Made by a program: the position numbers and the translations under genes. This document shows positions 55,996-64,000 of a stretch of DNA of 64,000 nt, piece after piece. Every line of letters begins with the position of its first letter. Within the stretch, counting starts at the first letter, position 1. The DNA is from Sphingopyxis indica (GTDB taxonomy: Bacteria; Pseudomonadota; Alphaproteobacteria; Sphingomonadales; Sphingomonadaceae). The notes beneath the pieces are model-generated. The model worked only from the letters and a program-made list of their open reading frames with translations, made no database searches and was not told the origin of the DNA. The stretch is taken from NCBI RefSeq assembly GCF_900188185.1, contig NZ_FZPA01000014.1:19547-83546 (forward strand). Direction: 5' to 3'.

Positions 55996-56310
55996 GTGGG
56001 CGGCCCCCTATGGCCCCCCAGCCGTTTCTGGCAATTTTGGGCGCTCGCCGGGATGGTGGTGCTGACCGCGGCCTTCTGGTGGGGGGTCGAGGGCTATGCC
56101 ATGATCGAAAGCCACTATCCGCGCGGCCAGATCGCCGACGGGCTGCTGCGCTTCGGCCTGCTGGTCCTCACCCCGGCGCTCGTCCTCGTCTGGAGCGCCG
56201 CGGCGTGGCTGCGGCGGCGGGTCGGCGAAGGCGGCTATTGGCAGATGCTGGGGCTGGTCGCGGCGATCTGGGCCGGATCGGTGCTGGTCACGAGGATATT
56301 GCTGGGATGA
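55996..56310 (+). CDS. Small membrane protein of unknown function
   Basis: 104 residues with three hydrophobic segments ([54 protein letters not shown]). No family recognised. GTG at 55996 starts 4 bases after sspB; no clear Shine-Dalgarno. Its stop overlaps the fumC start by ATGA, so it is likely coupled. Confidence 0.72.
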   Translation: MGGPLWPPSRFWQFWALAGMVVLTAAFWWGVEGYAMIESHYPRGQIADGLLRFGLLVLTPALVLVWSAAAWLRRRVGEGGYWQMLGLVAAIWAGSVLVTRILLG

Positions 56311-57722
56311 GCGACACGCGGATCGAGAGCGACAGCATCGGCGAGATCGCCGTGCCGGCGGGCGCCTATTGGGGCGCGCAGACGCAGCGGTCGATCGAGA
56401 ATTTCCCCTTCGGCGCGCGCGAGCGGATGCCGGTCGAGATCGTCCACGCGCTGGCGCTGGTCAAACAGGCTGCGGCGCGGGTCAACCGCCGCCACGGGCT
56501 TGCGCCCGATAAGGCCGACGCGATCGAGGCGGCGGCGCGGGAAGTGGTCGCGGGCAAGCATGACGACCAGTTTCCGCTCGTCATCTGGCAGACCGGCAGC
56601 GGCACCCAGTCGAACATGAACGTCAACGAGGTGATCGCCGGGCGCGCCAACGAGATGCTGACCGGCACGCGCGGCGGCAAGGCGCCGGTGCATCCGAACG
56701 ACGACGTCAACCGCAGCCAGTCGTCGAACGACAGTTTCCCCACCGCGCTGCACATCGCCTGTTCGCTCGCCGCGACGAAGCGGCTGCTTCCCGCGCTGGC
56801 GCGGCTGCGCGACGCGCTCGACGCGAAGGCGGCGGCGTGGGCAGGCATCGTCAAGATCGGCCGCACCCATTTGCAGGACGCGACGCCGCTGACGCTGGGG
56901 CAGGAATTTTCGGGCTACGCCAACCAGCTTTATCGCGCCGGACGGCGGATCGAACCGGCGATCGTCAACGGCACCGACCGGCTGGCGCAGGGCGGCACTG
57001 CGGTCGGCACCGGGCTCAACGCGCCCGCCGGCTTTTCGGACGAATTCTGCGCGGCGCTGAGCGAAATCAGCAACCATCCCTTCCTGCCGGCCGAGAATAT
57101 GTTCGAGGCGCTCGCGTCGAACGACCCGCTCGTCCATCTGTCGGGAACGCTGAATACACTCGCGGTCGCGCTCACCAAGATCGCGAACGACATCCGCCTT
57201 TTGGGCTCGGGTCCGCGCGCGGGGCTCGGCGAGCTGTCGCTGCCCGCGAACGAGCCGGGCAGCTCGATCATGCCGGGCAAGGTCAACCCGACCCAGTGCG
57301 AGATGCTGACGATGGTTGCGGCGCAGGTGATCGGCAACCATCAGGCGGTGACGGTCGGCGGGATGCAGGGGCAGCTCGAGCTCAACGTGTTCAAGCCGCT
57401 GATCGGCGCCAATGTCCTGCGCTCGATCGACCTGCTCGCGACCGGCATGGAGAGCTTCGCGGCCCGCTGCGTCGAGGGGATCGAGGCGAACGAAGGCCGT
57501 ATCGCCGAACTCGTCGAGCGCTCGCTGATGCTCGTCACCGCGCTTGCGCCCGAGATCGGCTACGACAAGGCGGCGAAGATCGCCAAGCAGGCGCACGAGC
57601 GAGGGACGACCTTGCGCGAGGCGGCGCTGGCGCTCGGCTATGTCGACGCGGCGACCTTCGACCGCCTCGTCGATCCGCGGCGGATGCTGGGCACGGAACC
57701 CGGCCGCCCTCCCGCGGATTGA
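56307..57722 (+). CDS. fumC: Class II fumarate hydratase
   Basis: 471 residues. [18 protein letters not shown], then [40 protein letters not shown] and the superfamily signature [15 protein letters not shown]. It is the iron-independent enzyme that interconverts fumarate and malate in the TCA cycle. The ATG overlaps the previous gene by 4 bases. Confidence 0.97.
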   Translation: MSDTRIESDSIGEIAVPAGAYWGAQTQRSIENFPFGARERMPVEIVHALALVKQAAARVNRRHGLAPDKADAIEAAAREVVAGKHDDQFPLVIWQTGSGTQSNMNVNEVIAGRANEMLTGTRGGKAPVHPNDDVNRSQSSNDSFPTALHIACSLAATKRLLPALARLRDALDAKAAAWAGIVKIGRTHLQDATPLTLGQEFSGYANQLYRAGRRIEPAIVNGTDRLAQGGTAVGTGLNAPAGFSDEFCAALSEISNHPFLPAENMFEALASNDPLVHLSGTLNTLAVALTKIANDIRLLGSGPRAGLGELSLPANEPGSSIMPGKVNPTQCEMLTMVAAQVIGNHQAVTVGGMQGQLELNVFKPLIGANVLRSIDLLATGMESFAARCVEGIEANEGRIAELVERSLMLVTALAPEIGYDKAAKIAKQAHERGTTLREAALALGYVDAATFDRLVDPRRMLGTEPGRPPAD

Positions 57723-57742
57723 GGGGGCGAAGGAGAGACGAG

Positions 57743-58105
57743 ATGATGGGACGGATCATCGGCGGCGCGCTCGGCAGCCTGATCGGCCGCGGCAAGGGCA
57801 ATCACCCGGTCGCAGGTGCAGTGATCGGCGCGGGCACGCTGTTCGCGGCGCGGCGCCTGTTTCCGCAGCGCTATGCGGTGATCGCCGCAACCGCGGCGGC
57901 CGCCTATCTGACCAAAAAATGGGCCGACCGGGCGGAGGCGCGGCGGGCAGCCGCGGCGGCGCACGTCGCTGATCCGAATATTGTGTCTGAAGATGTGGTC
58001 GACACCTATGCCGGCATCGACGAGCCCGATGGCCGGAGCATCGGCGACGCGCTGCCGCCCGCCATTCCCGTCGGCGGCGATGGAACACGCCCATCGATCC
58101 ACTGA
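57743..58105 (+). CDS. Small Gly/Ala-rich protein of unknown function
   Basis: 120 residues. MGRIIGGALGSLIGRGKGNH, then VIGAGTLFAARRLFPQR and VIAATAAAAYLTKKWADRAE suggest a weak membrane-associated glycine-zipper region, with a hydrophilic C-terminal half. No family assigned. AAGGAGA precedes the ATG. It follows fumC by 20 bases and ends near a hairpin at 58120-58147. Confidence 0.78.
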   Translation: MMGRIIGGALGSLIGRGKGNHPVAGAVIGAGTLFAARRLFPQRYAVIAATAAAAYLTKKWADRAEARRAAAAAHVADPNIVSEDVVDTYAGIDEPDGRSIGDALPPAIPVGGDGTRPSIH

Positions 58106-58119
58106 CACGCATCACCAAT

Positions 58120-58147
58120 CGTCGCCCCAGCGATAGCCGGGGCGGCG
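58120..58147. terminator. Hairpin between convergent genes
   Basis: CGTCGCCCCAGC-GATA-GCCGGGGCGGCG, 12-base stem with two mismatches, between the 57743 gene (+) and the DUF2585 gene (-). Similar to the hairpin at 32791-32818, so it may be part of a repeat family as well as a terminator. Confidence 0.6.
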
Positions 58148-58152
58148 GACGA

Positions 58153-58779
58153 TCAGCCTCCCTGCCAGTCCTTGATCGCCTCGACCGGCGCGACGAGCAT
58201 CAATATGTTCAAGGTCAGATTGTCGCGGATCGCCCATAGCGTGAACAATTCGAACGCGATCGCTATGGCAAACGTCGCGCGCCACGGCATCCGGCTTGCA
58301 GCGAGAAAACCGAGAATCATGAAGCCCGCATCGCTCACCGAATTGAGGATCGAATCGCCCGAATAGCCATAGGCCATCGTCACCTCGCGATAGCGGTCGA
58401 TGATGACGGGCGAATTTTCGAGGATCTCCCACGCGCCCTCGATCCCGATCGCGAGCGCCAGCGCGGTCCACAGCAGCGCGCGCGGCATCAGCCAGCGCGA
58501 CAGGCCATAGAAGATGAAGCCGTGGATCACATGGCTGAAGCTGTACCAGTCGGAGATTTGCTGGCTGTTCTGGTTCGACTGGACGGTGCCGTGCCACAGG
58601 CTGACCGTGCCGCACGGGCAGATCGGCGGGCGCCCCATCGCGAACAGGATCGCGGCGAAGAGCAGCATCAGCGCCGCGGCCACGAACCAGCCCCTGCGTG
58701 AAATTCCTAAGATGATCGTCCCCCTTCGCGCTTGACCGCGGCGCGTCCTCGCGCAAATAGCCCCAATGGCTGAATCCAT
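58153..58779 (-). CDS. DUF2585 (UPF0314) family membrane protein
   Basis: 208 residues with five or so membrane helices. MGRPPICPCGTVSLWHG and DWYSFSHVIHGFIFYGLSRW and GWEILENSP-like (EGAWEILENSPVIIDRYR) match DUF2585. Function is unknown. The start is uncertain: ATG at 58779 overlaps the gmk start region by 14 bases, and the conserved part starts about 33 residues later. Confidence 0.85.
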   Translation of the reverse strand: MDSAIGAICARTRRGQARRGTIILGISRRGWFVAAALMLLFAAILFAMGRPPICPCGTVSLWHGTVQSNQNSQQISDWYSFSHVIHGFIFYGLSRWLMPRALLWTALALAIGIEGAWEILENSPVIIDRYREVTMAYGYSGDSILNSVSDAGFMILGFLAASRMPWRATFAIAIAFELFTLWAIRDNLTLNILMLVAPVEAIKDWQGG

Positions 58780-59428
58780 GCATCTCGATCGCCGCGGCGT
58801 GTTGTTCGTCCTATCCTCGCCGTCGGGCGCGGGAAAGACCACCATTTCGAAAAAGATGCTCGCGTCCGATCCCGCCATCGCGCTGTCGATCTCGGCGACG
58901 ACGCGGCCGATGCGCCCGGGCGAAACCGACGGGGTCGACTATCATTTCGTCGACGTCGACACGTTCAAGAAAATGGCGGCCGACGGCGAATTCCTCGAAT
59001 GGGCGCATGTCTTCGGCCACCGCTATGGCACGCCGCGCGCGCGGGTCGAGGAATTGCTCGCGGCGGGCAAGGACGTCTTGTTCGACATCGACTGGCAGGG
59101 CGCGCAGCAGCTGTATCAGGAGGCCGGCCCCGACGTCGTGCGCGTCTTCATCCTGCCGCCGACGATGGCCGAACTCGAACGCCGGCTGCGCGCACGAAAG
59201 ACCGACAGCGACGAAGTGATCGCGGCGCGCATGGCGCGCGCGGCGAACGAGATCAGCCACTGGGACGGCTATGACTATGTGCTGATCAACGACGATGTCG
59301 AAGGCTGCTTCGACGAGGTGAAGGCGATCCTGCGCGCCGAACGGCTGAAGCGCCGCCGCCAGATCGGGCTGATCGGCTTCGCCCGCGACCTGATCCGCTC
59401 GGTGCCCGAGGCCGATCCGACGTTGTAG
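58766..59428 (+). CDS. gmk: Guanylate kinase
   Basis: 220 residues. P-loop SSPSGAGKTTISKK near the start, ATTRPMRPGETDGVDYHFVD for GMP binding, and DIDWQGAQQL. It phosphorylates GMP to GDP. The start ATG at 58766 overlaps the divergent DUF2585 gene; ATG at 58778 (MHLDRRG) is an alternative. It ends ahead of a palindromic repeat. Confidence 0.96.
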   Translation: MAESMHLDRRGVLFVLSSPSGAGKTTISKKMLASDPAIALSISATTRPMRPGETDGVDYHFVDVDTFKKMAADGEFLEWAHVFGHRYGTPRARVEELLAAGKDVLFDIDWQGAQQLYQEAGPDVVRVFILPPTMAELERRLRARKTDSDEVIAARMARAANEISHWDGYDYVLINDDVEGCFDEVKAILRAERLKRRRQIGLIGFARDLIRSVPEADPTL

Positions 59429-59453
59429 CCCGTCAATAGCGTTTCACTCTGAT

Positions 59454-59530
59454 CGTCATCCCGGACTTGATCCGGGATCCATCCACACCAGCGCCGGAGG
59501 AATGGATCCCGGATCAAGTCCGGGATGACG
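59454..59530. repeat. Palindromic repeat (CGTCATCCCGGACTTGATCC type)
   Basis: Arms start CGTCATCCCGGACTTGATCC and end with its inverse at 59530, with CGGGATCCAT/ATGGATCCCG inside. It lies between convergent gmk and thioesterase genes. A truncated arm of the same family lies at 63609-63631 next to the IS30 transposase. Confidence 0.92.
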
Positions 59531-59582
59531 AAAGAATGGCAATGGACGTCCCATCCCGAAGCGGCCAGCGATGGAAGAGCAA

Positions 59583-60020
59583 TCAACCCGCCCGCGCCAG
59601 ATTCGTTTCCAGTTCCGCCACCATCTCCGCACGCAGCGGTTTCGCCTGCCCGTCGGTGCGGCACACGACGACCGTGTCGCAAGTCGCGATGCAGCGGCCG
59701 TTCTGGAACATCGCCTGGACGATCGTCCAGCTCGAGGTGCCGAGCCGGCCGATGCCGGTCGCGATCTCGACCGGGTCGGGAAAATTTCCCTCGGCCAGAT
59801 AGTTGATCTCGACCGCGGCGACCATCGTGCGCTCGTTCGCGGGGCGGTCGCCGAAGGGGCGGATGCGGCGATTCATCAGCACGCGGCCGCTTTCGAACAG
59901 CGCGGCAAAAGCCACATTGTTGAGGTGACCATTGATGTCCATGTCCTGAAAGCGCGTCTGCAATTCGATGCAGACGGGGTAGCTGGCGGCGTCGAGCCGC
60001 CAGCTTTCCGGTTTCGCCAT
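59583..60020 (-). CDS. Acyl-CoA thioesterase, hotdog fold
   Basis: 145 residues. LQTRFQDMDINGHLNNVAFA holds the Asp-containing 4-hydroxybenzoyl-CoA/YbgC-type motif, followed by FESGRVLMNRRIR. Single hotdog domain, probably a dimer or tetramer. It releases free acids from acyl-CoA. It starts 1 base after the SDR stop, in the fatty acid unit. Confidence 0.9.
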   Translation of the reverse strand: MAKPESWRLDAASYPVCIELQTRFQDMDINGHLNNVAFAALFESGRVLMNRRIRPFGDRPANERTMVAAVEINYLAEGNFPDPVEIATGIGRLGTSSWTIVQAMFQNGRCIATCDTVVVCRTDGQAKPLRAEMVAELETNLARAG

Positions 60021-60021
60021 A

Positions 60022-60804
60022 TCAGCGCGGCCCCATGCGGATGCCGCCGTCGAGGCGCACGTCCTCGCCGTTGAAATAGCCGTTCTCGATCATGCACATG
60101 GCGAGGTTCGCATATTCCTGCGGATCGCCGAGCCGCTTCGGGTTGAGCACCGAGGCGCCCAATGCATCGCGCACATTCTGCGGCGCGCCGGCGAGCAGCG
60201 GGGTGTCGAAAATCCCCGGCAGGATCGTGTTGACGCGGATGCTCTCGCTCGCCAGGTCGCGCGCGACGGGGAGCGTCATGCCGACGACGCCGCCCTTCGA
60301 CGCCGAATAGGCGGCCTGGCCGATCTGGCCATCCTCGGCCGCGACGCTCGCGGTGTTGACGATCGCGCCGCGCTCGCCGTCGTCCATCGGGTCGAGCGTC
60401 AGCATGCCCGCCGCCGACTTGGCGATGCAGCGGAAGGTGCCGACGAGGTTGATCTGGATGATCCAGTTGAACGCATCGAGCGGGAAATGCTTGATGCTGC
60501 CGTCTTCCTTCGACCGGCTCGCGGTCTTGATCGCATTGCCGGTGCCGGCGCAGTTGACGAGGATGCGTTCCTGCCCGATCGCGGCGCGCGCCTTGGCGAA
60601 GGCGGCATCGACGCTCGCGTCGTCGGTGACGTTGCATTCGCAGAAGACGCCGCCGATTTCCTCGGCGATCGCCTTGCCCTTTTCTTCCTGCAGGTCGAAG
60701 ATCGCGACCTTGACGCCCTTTGCCGCGAGCGCGCGCGCGGTCGCCGCGCCGAGGCCCGAAGCGCCGCCGGTGACGACGGCGGATACGGTGGAATCGAGTT
60801 TCAT
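60022..60804 (-). CDS. SDR, 3-hydroxyacyl-CoA dehydrogenase type-2-like
   Basis: 260 residues. TGGASGLGAATARALA cofactor loop, CNVTDD, NCAGTG, and the YSASKGGVVGMTLPVARDLA catalytic segment. The ISL and IFDTPLLAG regions resemble HSD17B10-type enzymes that oxidise 3-hydroxyacyl-CoA. In this operon that would complete a beta-oxidation step. AAGGAAC precedes the ATG. It follows the repeat at 60825-60939. Confidence 0.92.
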   Translation of the reverse strand: MKLDSTVSAVVTGGASGLGAATARALAAKGVKVAIFDLQEEKGKAIAEEIGGVFCECNVTDDASVDAAFAKARAAIGQERILVNCAGTGNAIKTASRSKEDGSIKHFPLDAFNWIIQINLVGTFRCIAKSAAGMLTLDPMDDGERGAIVNTASVAAEDGQIGQAAYSASKGGVVGMTLPVARDLASESIRVNTILPGIFDTPLLAGAPQNVRDALGASVLNPKRLGDPQEYANLAMCMIENGYFNGEDVRLDGGIRMGPR

Positions 60805-60824
60805 TCTAATGTTCCTTCCCTAAT

Positions 60825-60939
60825 CCCGTTCGCCCTGAGGAGGGGCTGAGCTTGTCGAAGCCCCGTCTCGAAGGGGCGCTGGGTCGCGGTCCTTCGAGAC
60901 GCCATTTCGACAAGCTCAATGGCTCCTCAGGACGAACGG
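60825..60939. repeat. Palindromic repeat, copy of the element at 11780-11899
   Basis: CCCGTTCGCCCTGAGGAGGG and GCTGAGCTTGTCGAAGCCCC on the left, inverse TTTCGACAAGCTCAATGGC and CTCCTCAGGACGAACGG on the right. It lies between the thiolase stop and the SDR start on the same strand, inside a probable operon. Confidence 0.92.
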
Positions 60940-60950
60940 CTGTTTCATGT

Positions 60951-62120
60951 TCAAAGCCGCTCGACGATCGTGACGTTCGCCTGGCCGCCGCCTTCGCACA
61001 TCGTCTGGAGGCCGTACTTCCCGCCGGTCGCGTCGAGCACGCCGAGCAAAGTCGCCATCAGCTTGGTGCCGCTCGCGCCGAGCGGGTGGCCGAGCGCGAT
61101 CGCGCCGCCGTGGACGTTGAGCCGCGCATGGTCGGCGCCGAGATATTTCATCCACGCGAGCGGCACCGGCGCGAACGCCTCGTTGACCTCATAGGCGTCG
61201 ATGTCGCCGATTTTCATCCCCGCCTTCTTCAGCGCCTTTTCGGTCGCGAACAGCGGCTCTTCGAGCATGATGACGGGGTCGCCCGCGGTCACCGAAATAT
61301 GGTGGATGCGCGCGCGCGGGGTCAGGCCATGATCCTTGAGCGCCTGTTCGGAGACGATCAGCGCGGCCGACGCGCCGTCGCAGATCTGCGAGCTCGATGC
61401 CGCGGTGATCGTGCCGCCTTCCTGGAGCAGCTTGACGCCGGCGATACCCTCAAGCGTCGCGTCGAAGCGGATGCCCTCGTCGACCTTGTGCATCGCGGCG
61501 CCTTCGGGGGTTTCGATCGCGATCGGCACGATCTCGCGTTCGAACTTGCCGCCCTCGGTCGCCGCCCTGGCGCGGCGGTGGCTTTCGAGCGCGAAGGCAT
61601 CGAGGTCGTCCTTGGTGAAGCCGTGCTTCTTGACGATCATCTCGGCGCCCATGAACTGGCTGAACATGATGCCGGGATATTTCTCCTCGAGCCGCGGCGA
61701 CTTATAATTGCCGAGCCCTTCCTTCATGAACAGCGTCGCGACGCTGCCCATCGGCACGCGCGTCATGCTCTCGATCCCGCTTGCGAGCACGATGTCCTGC
61801 GTCCCCGACATCACCGCCTGCGCGGCGAACATCATCGCCTGCTGCGACGATCCGCACTGGCGGTCGATCGTGACCGCGGGGATCGAGTCGGGCAGCTTCG
61901 AGGCGAGCACGGCGTTGCGGCCGAGATCCATCGTCTGCTCGCCGCCCTGGCTGACGCAGCCGGTGATGACGTCGTCGATCGCCGCGGTGTCGAAATCGTT
62001 GCGGTCGGCGATCGCGTCATAGACCGCGGCGCCGAGGTCGACGGGATGCACGCCGGCGAGCCGGCCGCCGCGACGGCCGCCCGCGGTACGCACGGCATCG
62101 ACGATATAAGCAGCAGCCAT
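60951..62120 (-). CDS. Thiolase family acetyl-CoA acyltransferase
   Basis: 389 residues. Acyl-Cys in TIDRQCGSSQQAM at about 88, C-terminal GHPLGASGTKLMATL and CEGGGQANVTIVE. The wide cleft sequence suggests a degradative thiolase. It acts on 3-ketoacyl-CoA in the same unit as the acyl-CoA dehydrogenase. GAAAGGAAC precedes the ATG. Confidence 0.95.
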   Translation of the reverse strand: MAAAYIVDAVRTAGGRRGGRLAGVHPVDLGAAVYDAIADRNDFDTAAIDDVITGCVSQGGEQTMDLGRNAVLASKLPDSIPAVTIDRQCGSSQQAMMFAAQAVMSGTQDIVLASGIESMTRVPMGSVATLFMKEGLGNYKSPRLEEKYPGIMFSQFMGAEMIVKKHGFTKDDLDAFALESHRRARAATEGGKFEREIVPIAIETPEGAAMHKVDEGIRFDATLEGIAGVKLLQEGGTITAASSSQICDGASAALIVSEQALKDHGLTPRARIHHISVTAGDPVIMLEEPLFATEKALKKAGMKIGDIDAYEVNEAFAPVPLAWMKYLGADHARLNVHGGAIALGHPLGASGTKLMATLLGVLDATGGKYGLQTMCEGGGQANVTIVERL

Positions 62121-62142
62121 TGGGGAGTTCCTTTCTTCCTAA

Positions 62143-62278
62143 AGCCCCTCCCCTTCAGGGGAGGGGTTGGGGTGGGGGCTGTCGAGGTTGCGCAAGGCCG
62201 ATGGCCCCCACCCCGCTCGACTAAGACCCGGCTCACGCCGGGCCAGTCTCACTGCCCCTCCCCTGAAGGGGGAGGGGT
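62143..62278. repeat. Palindromic repeat between acyl-CoA dehydrogenase and thiolase
   Basis: GCCCCTCCCCTTCAGGGGAG and GGGGTTGGGGTGGGGGCTGT on the left, inverse GGCCCCCACCCCGCTCGAC and GCCCCTCCCCTGAAGGGGG on the right. A smaller hairpin CCCGGCtcacGCCGGG lies inside. Related to those in the his operon (short CCCCTCCC/GGGAGGGG arms). Confidence 0.88.
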
Positions 62279-62285
62279 TTGGTCC

Positions 62286-63440
62286 TCAAAGCTTCCGCCC
62301 GATCAGTTCCTTCATAATCTCGTTGGTGCCGCCGAAGATGCGCGTCACGCGCGCCGCGCGCCAGGCGCGGGCGATCGGATATTCGTTCATGTAACCCGCG
62401 CCGCCGAACAGCTGGAGGCACTTGTCCATCACCTCCCACTGAAGGTCGGTGTGCCACAGCTTCGCCGCGGCGCCCTCTTCGGGTGTAAGTTCCTTCTTCA
62501 TGTGGCGCGCGAGCGCCCAGTCGAGGTGCGCCCAGCCGACCTGCAGCTTCGCCTTCAGGTCGGCGAGGACGAAGCGGCTGTTCTGAAAGTCGAGGATCGG
62601 CTTGCCGAACGCCTTGCGGTCGCGGGTGTATTCGACCGTATCGTCGAAGGCGCGCTGCGCCGACGCCTGCGCCGACACCGCGATCGACAGGCGTTCCTGC
62701 GGCAGCTCGCTCATCAGATAGATGAAGCCCTGCCCCTCTTCGCCGAGGCAGTTGGTGATCGGCACGCGGACGTCGTTGAAGAAAAGTTCGGAGGTGTCGG
62801 CTTCGTCCTGCCCGATCTTGTCGAGGTTGCGGCCGCGCTCGAAGCCTTCGCGCTCCGCCTCGACGAGGACGATCGACACGCCCTTCCACGCCGGCTGCAC
62901 GTCGGTGTCGGTCTTGGCGCAGACGAGGATCAGGTCGGCGTTCTGGCCGTTGGTGATATAGGTTTTCGACCCGTTGATGACATAGTGATTGCCATCCTTC
63001 TTCGCGGTCGTGCGCATCCCCTGCAGGTCGCTGCCGGTGCCGGGTTCGGTCATCGCGATCGCGGTGATGACTTCGCCCGCGACCATCCTGGGCAGCCAGT
63101 GCTTCTTCTGCTCTTCGCTGCCATAGCGGACGATATAATTGGCGACGATGTCCGACTGGAGCGAGAAGCCGGTGGTGACGCGCCCGTAATAGGCGCTCTC
63201 TTCGTCGACGATCGCATTATAGCCGAAGTCGAGGCCGAGCCCGCCATATTCCTCGGGAACCGTGGGGCAAAGCATGCCGATCTCGCCCGCCTTGGGCCAC
63301 AGCGCCTTGGGGACGATCTTGTCCTCGGCCCATTGCGCCTGGTTGGGGGCGACTTCCTTTTCGAGAAACTGGCGCACCGTCGCGCGGAACGCCTCATGAT
63401 CCTCATTATAGGCGGTACGCGACAGATTATCGAGCGACAT
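62286..63440 (-). CDS. Acyl-CoA dehydrogenase
   Basis: 384 residues. FAD-binding GEVITAIAMTEPGTGSDLQG region and NGSKTYITNGQNADLILVCA, then the C-terminal four-helix bundle with RKAFGKPILDFQNSRF and LQLFGGAGYMNEYPIARAWR. It oxidises acyl-CoA to trans-2-enoyl-CoA. ATG at 63440 has GAAAGGAAG before it; the frame extends upstream to 63614 but contains low-quality sequence. It heads the fatty acid unit. Confidence 0.95.
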   Translation of the reverse strand: MSLDNLSRTAYNEDHEAFRATVRQFLEKEVAPNQAQWAEDKIVPKALWPKAGEIGMLCPTVPEEYGGLGLDFGYNAIVDEESAYYGRVTTGFSLQSDIVANYIVRYGSEEQKKHWLPRMVAGEVITAIAMTEPGTGSDLQGMRTTAKKDGNHYVINGSKTYITNGQNADLILVCAKTDTDVQPAWKGVSIVLVEAEREGFERGRNLDKIGQDEADTSELFFNDVRVPITNCLGEEGQGFIYLMSELPQERLSIAVSAQASAQRAFDDTVEYTRDRKAFGKPILDFQNSRFVLADLKAKLQVGWAHLDWALARHMKKELTPEEGAAAKLWHTDLQWEVMDKCLQLFGGAGYMNEYPIARAWRAARVTRIFGGTNEIMKELIGRKL

Positions 63441-63541
63441 GGTCTTCCTTTCCCTTCGCGGACCGGACGCAGGCGGGGAGCCGGCCGCAGCAACTGGCCG
63501 CGCATCGCGGCGCGTCCTTCGAATGCTAATGGACCTTACGT

Positions 63542-63557
63542 TTACGTCCACGTCAAG
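63542..63557. promoter_or_regulatory. Candidate MerR/LiuR-like operator upstream of acyl-CoA dehydrogenase
   Basis: TTTACGTCCACGTCAA, a 7+7 near-palindrome with one mismatch, about 100 bases before the start. It resembles sites of MerR-type regulators of fatty and branched acid use (LiuR-like, from memory). No regulator gene is adjacent. Confidence 0.45.
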
Positions 63558-63608
63558 TAGAAATGCCGTTACGGCACAAAGTTCGCCCCCTCCCCCCCCC
63601 TTCCCCTT

Positions 63609-63640
63609 CGTCACCCCGGACTTGATCCGGGTGTGGATTC
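63609..63640. mobile_element. Probable left end of the IS30 element in a repeat arm
   Basis: 63609-63631 is one arm of the CGTCACCCCGGACTTGATCCGGG repeat; the sequence then changes to TGTGGATTCACATTTGAAG, the IS side. The exact terminal inverted repeat cannot be confirmed because the other end is outside the window. Confidence 0.5.
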
Positions 63641-64000
63641 ACATTTGAAGTGCAACGGTATGAAGACTTCGGCTGGGGTTTGGAAGCCGAGGCATTTTCT
63701 GGGAGTATTGTTGTAGATTGCGATGATGGCGTCGAAGGCGTTGGGGGGCAAGTCGTCGAGGCTGGTTTTTCGGGGGAGGTATCGACGGAGGCGACCGATG
63801 GCGTTTTCGATGCCGCCTTTCTGCCATGGGGCGTGCGGATCGCAGAAGAAGGCCTGGATAGCGAGTTGCCTTTCGATGCGGTGATGGCGGGTAAATTCGG
63901 TGCCATTGTCGAAGGTGATCGACCGTCGCAGCGACGCGGGCATTGGCTGGAGCAACTGGACGATGGCGTCGGCGACGGGATCGGCCTTGAGGCTGTTTTG
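63611..64000 (-). CDS. IS30-family transposase, C-terminal part (runs off the window edge)
   Basis: The frame is open from base 64000. Visible: SLKADPVADAIVQLLQP, then catalytic Asp in TFDNGTEFTRHH, and FCDPHAPWQKGGIENAIGRL with catalytic Glu, then IYNNTPRKCLGFQTPAEVF, typical of IS30 transposases. The frame ends by reading into a palindromic repeat arm (CESTPGSSPG), so the natural stop may be lost or just at the IS end near 63632. Confidence 0.88.
   Translation of the reverse strand, partial: QNSLKADPVADAIVQLLQPMPASLRRSITFDNGTEFTRHHRIERQLAIQAFFCDPHAPWQKGGIENAIGRLRRYLPRKTSLDDLPPNAFDAIIAIYNNTPRKCLGFQTPAEVFIPLHFKCESTPGSSPG

Overview
The window is a GC-rich alphaproteobacterial chromosome segment, most like a Sphingomonadales member of the Sphingopyxis/Sphingomonas type. 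Pointers are the zeaxanthin-type carotenoid genes, exosortase-A-associated glycan genes, a large TonB-dependent receptor with TPR enzymes, DUF2093, DUF1192 and DUF2585 proteins, an alpha-type SspB, and the order lnt-metK-trmB. The genus is an inference from gene content; no rRNA or tRNA gene was seen.

Layout. 1-5.3 kb: tail of a chemoreceptor, an SDR, prmA, a quinone oxidoreductase, a DUF1192 protein, a soluble CBS-type chemoreceptor and a small lipoprotein. 5.4-7.0 kb: a nested palindromic repeat, then an HTH-S24 (CI/LexA-like) repressor divergent from a small Cro-like protein and a partner, with palindromic operators between them. 7.0-11.8 kb: exosortase-A-associated glycosyltransferase, O-glycosylation ligase and acyltransferase. 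12-24.6 kb: MscS channel, MaoC hydratase, thiolase, monooxygenase, M16 protease, penicillin-acylase-like hydrolase, clpB with a heat-shock-type promoter, and a small secreted protein. 24.7-31.3 kb: a TonB-dependent receptor followed by a TPR-2OG-Fe(II) oxygenase and a TPR-sulfotransferase. 31.5-36.2 kb: M23 peptidase, DUF2093, xseA, purD, and an HhH membrane protein.

36.3-41.8 kb: the carotenoid unit crtY-crtI-LOG-crtB, all coupled by 1-4 base overlaps, divergent from a GNAT enzyme and a sterol-desaturase-family hydroxylase. 41.9-46.1 kb: TauE/SafE exporter, LysR regulator, secreted small protein, trmB and an unknown exported protein. 46.1-52.4 kb: metK, lnt, an unknown protein, a KAS III enzyme and a Ca2+/H+ antiporter. 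52.5-55.4 kb: hisB-hisH-hisA-hisF. 55.5-59.4 kb: sspB, a small membrane protein, fumC, a DUF2585 protein and gmk. 59.6-63.5 kb: a fatty-acid/acyl-CoA degradation unit (acyl-CoA dehydrogenase, thiolase, SDR, thioesterase). An IS30-family transposase runs off the right edge.

The most unusual features are (i) a stand-alone CI/Cro-like switch without a prophage, (ii) the receptor-oxygenase-sulfotransferase operon, which could be a protein or ligand modification system, and (iii) a dense set of intergenic palindromic repeats. Several of these repeats are nested in one another, and some supply stop codons or Shine-Dalgarno sequences to housekeeping genes (hisA, hisF, hisH, crtB).
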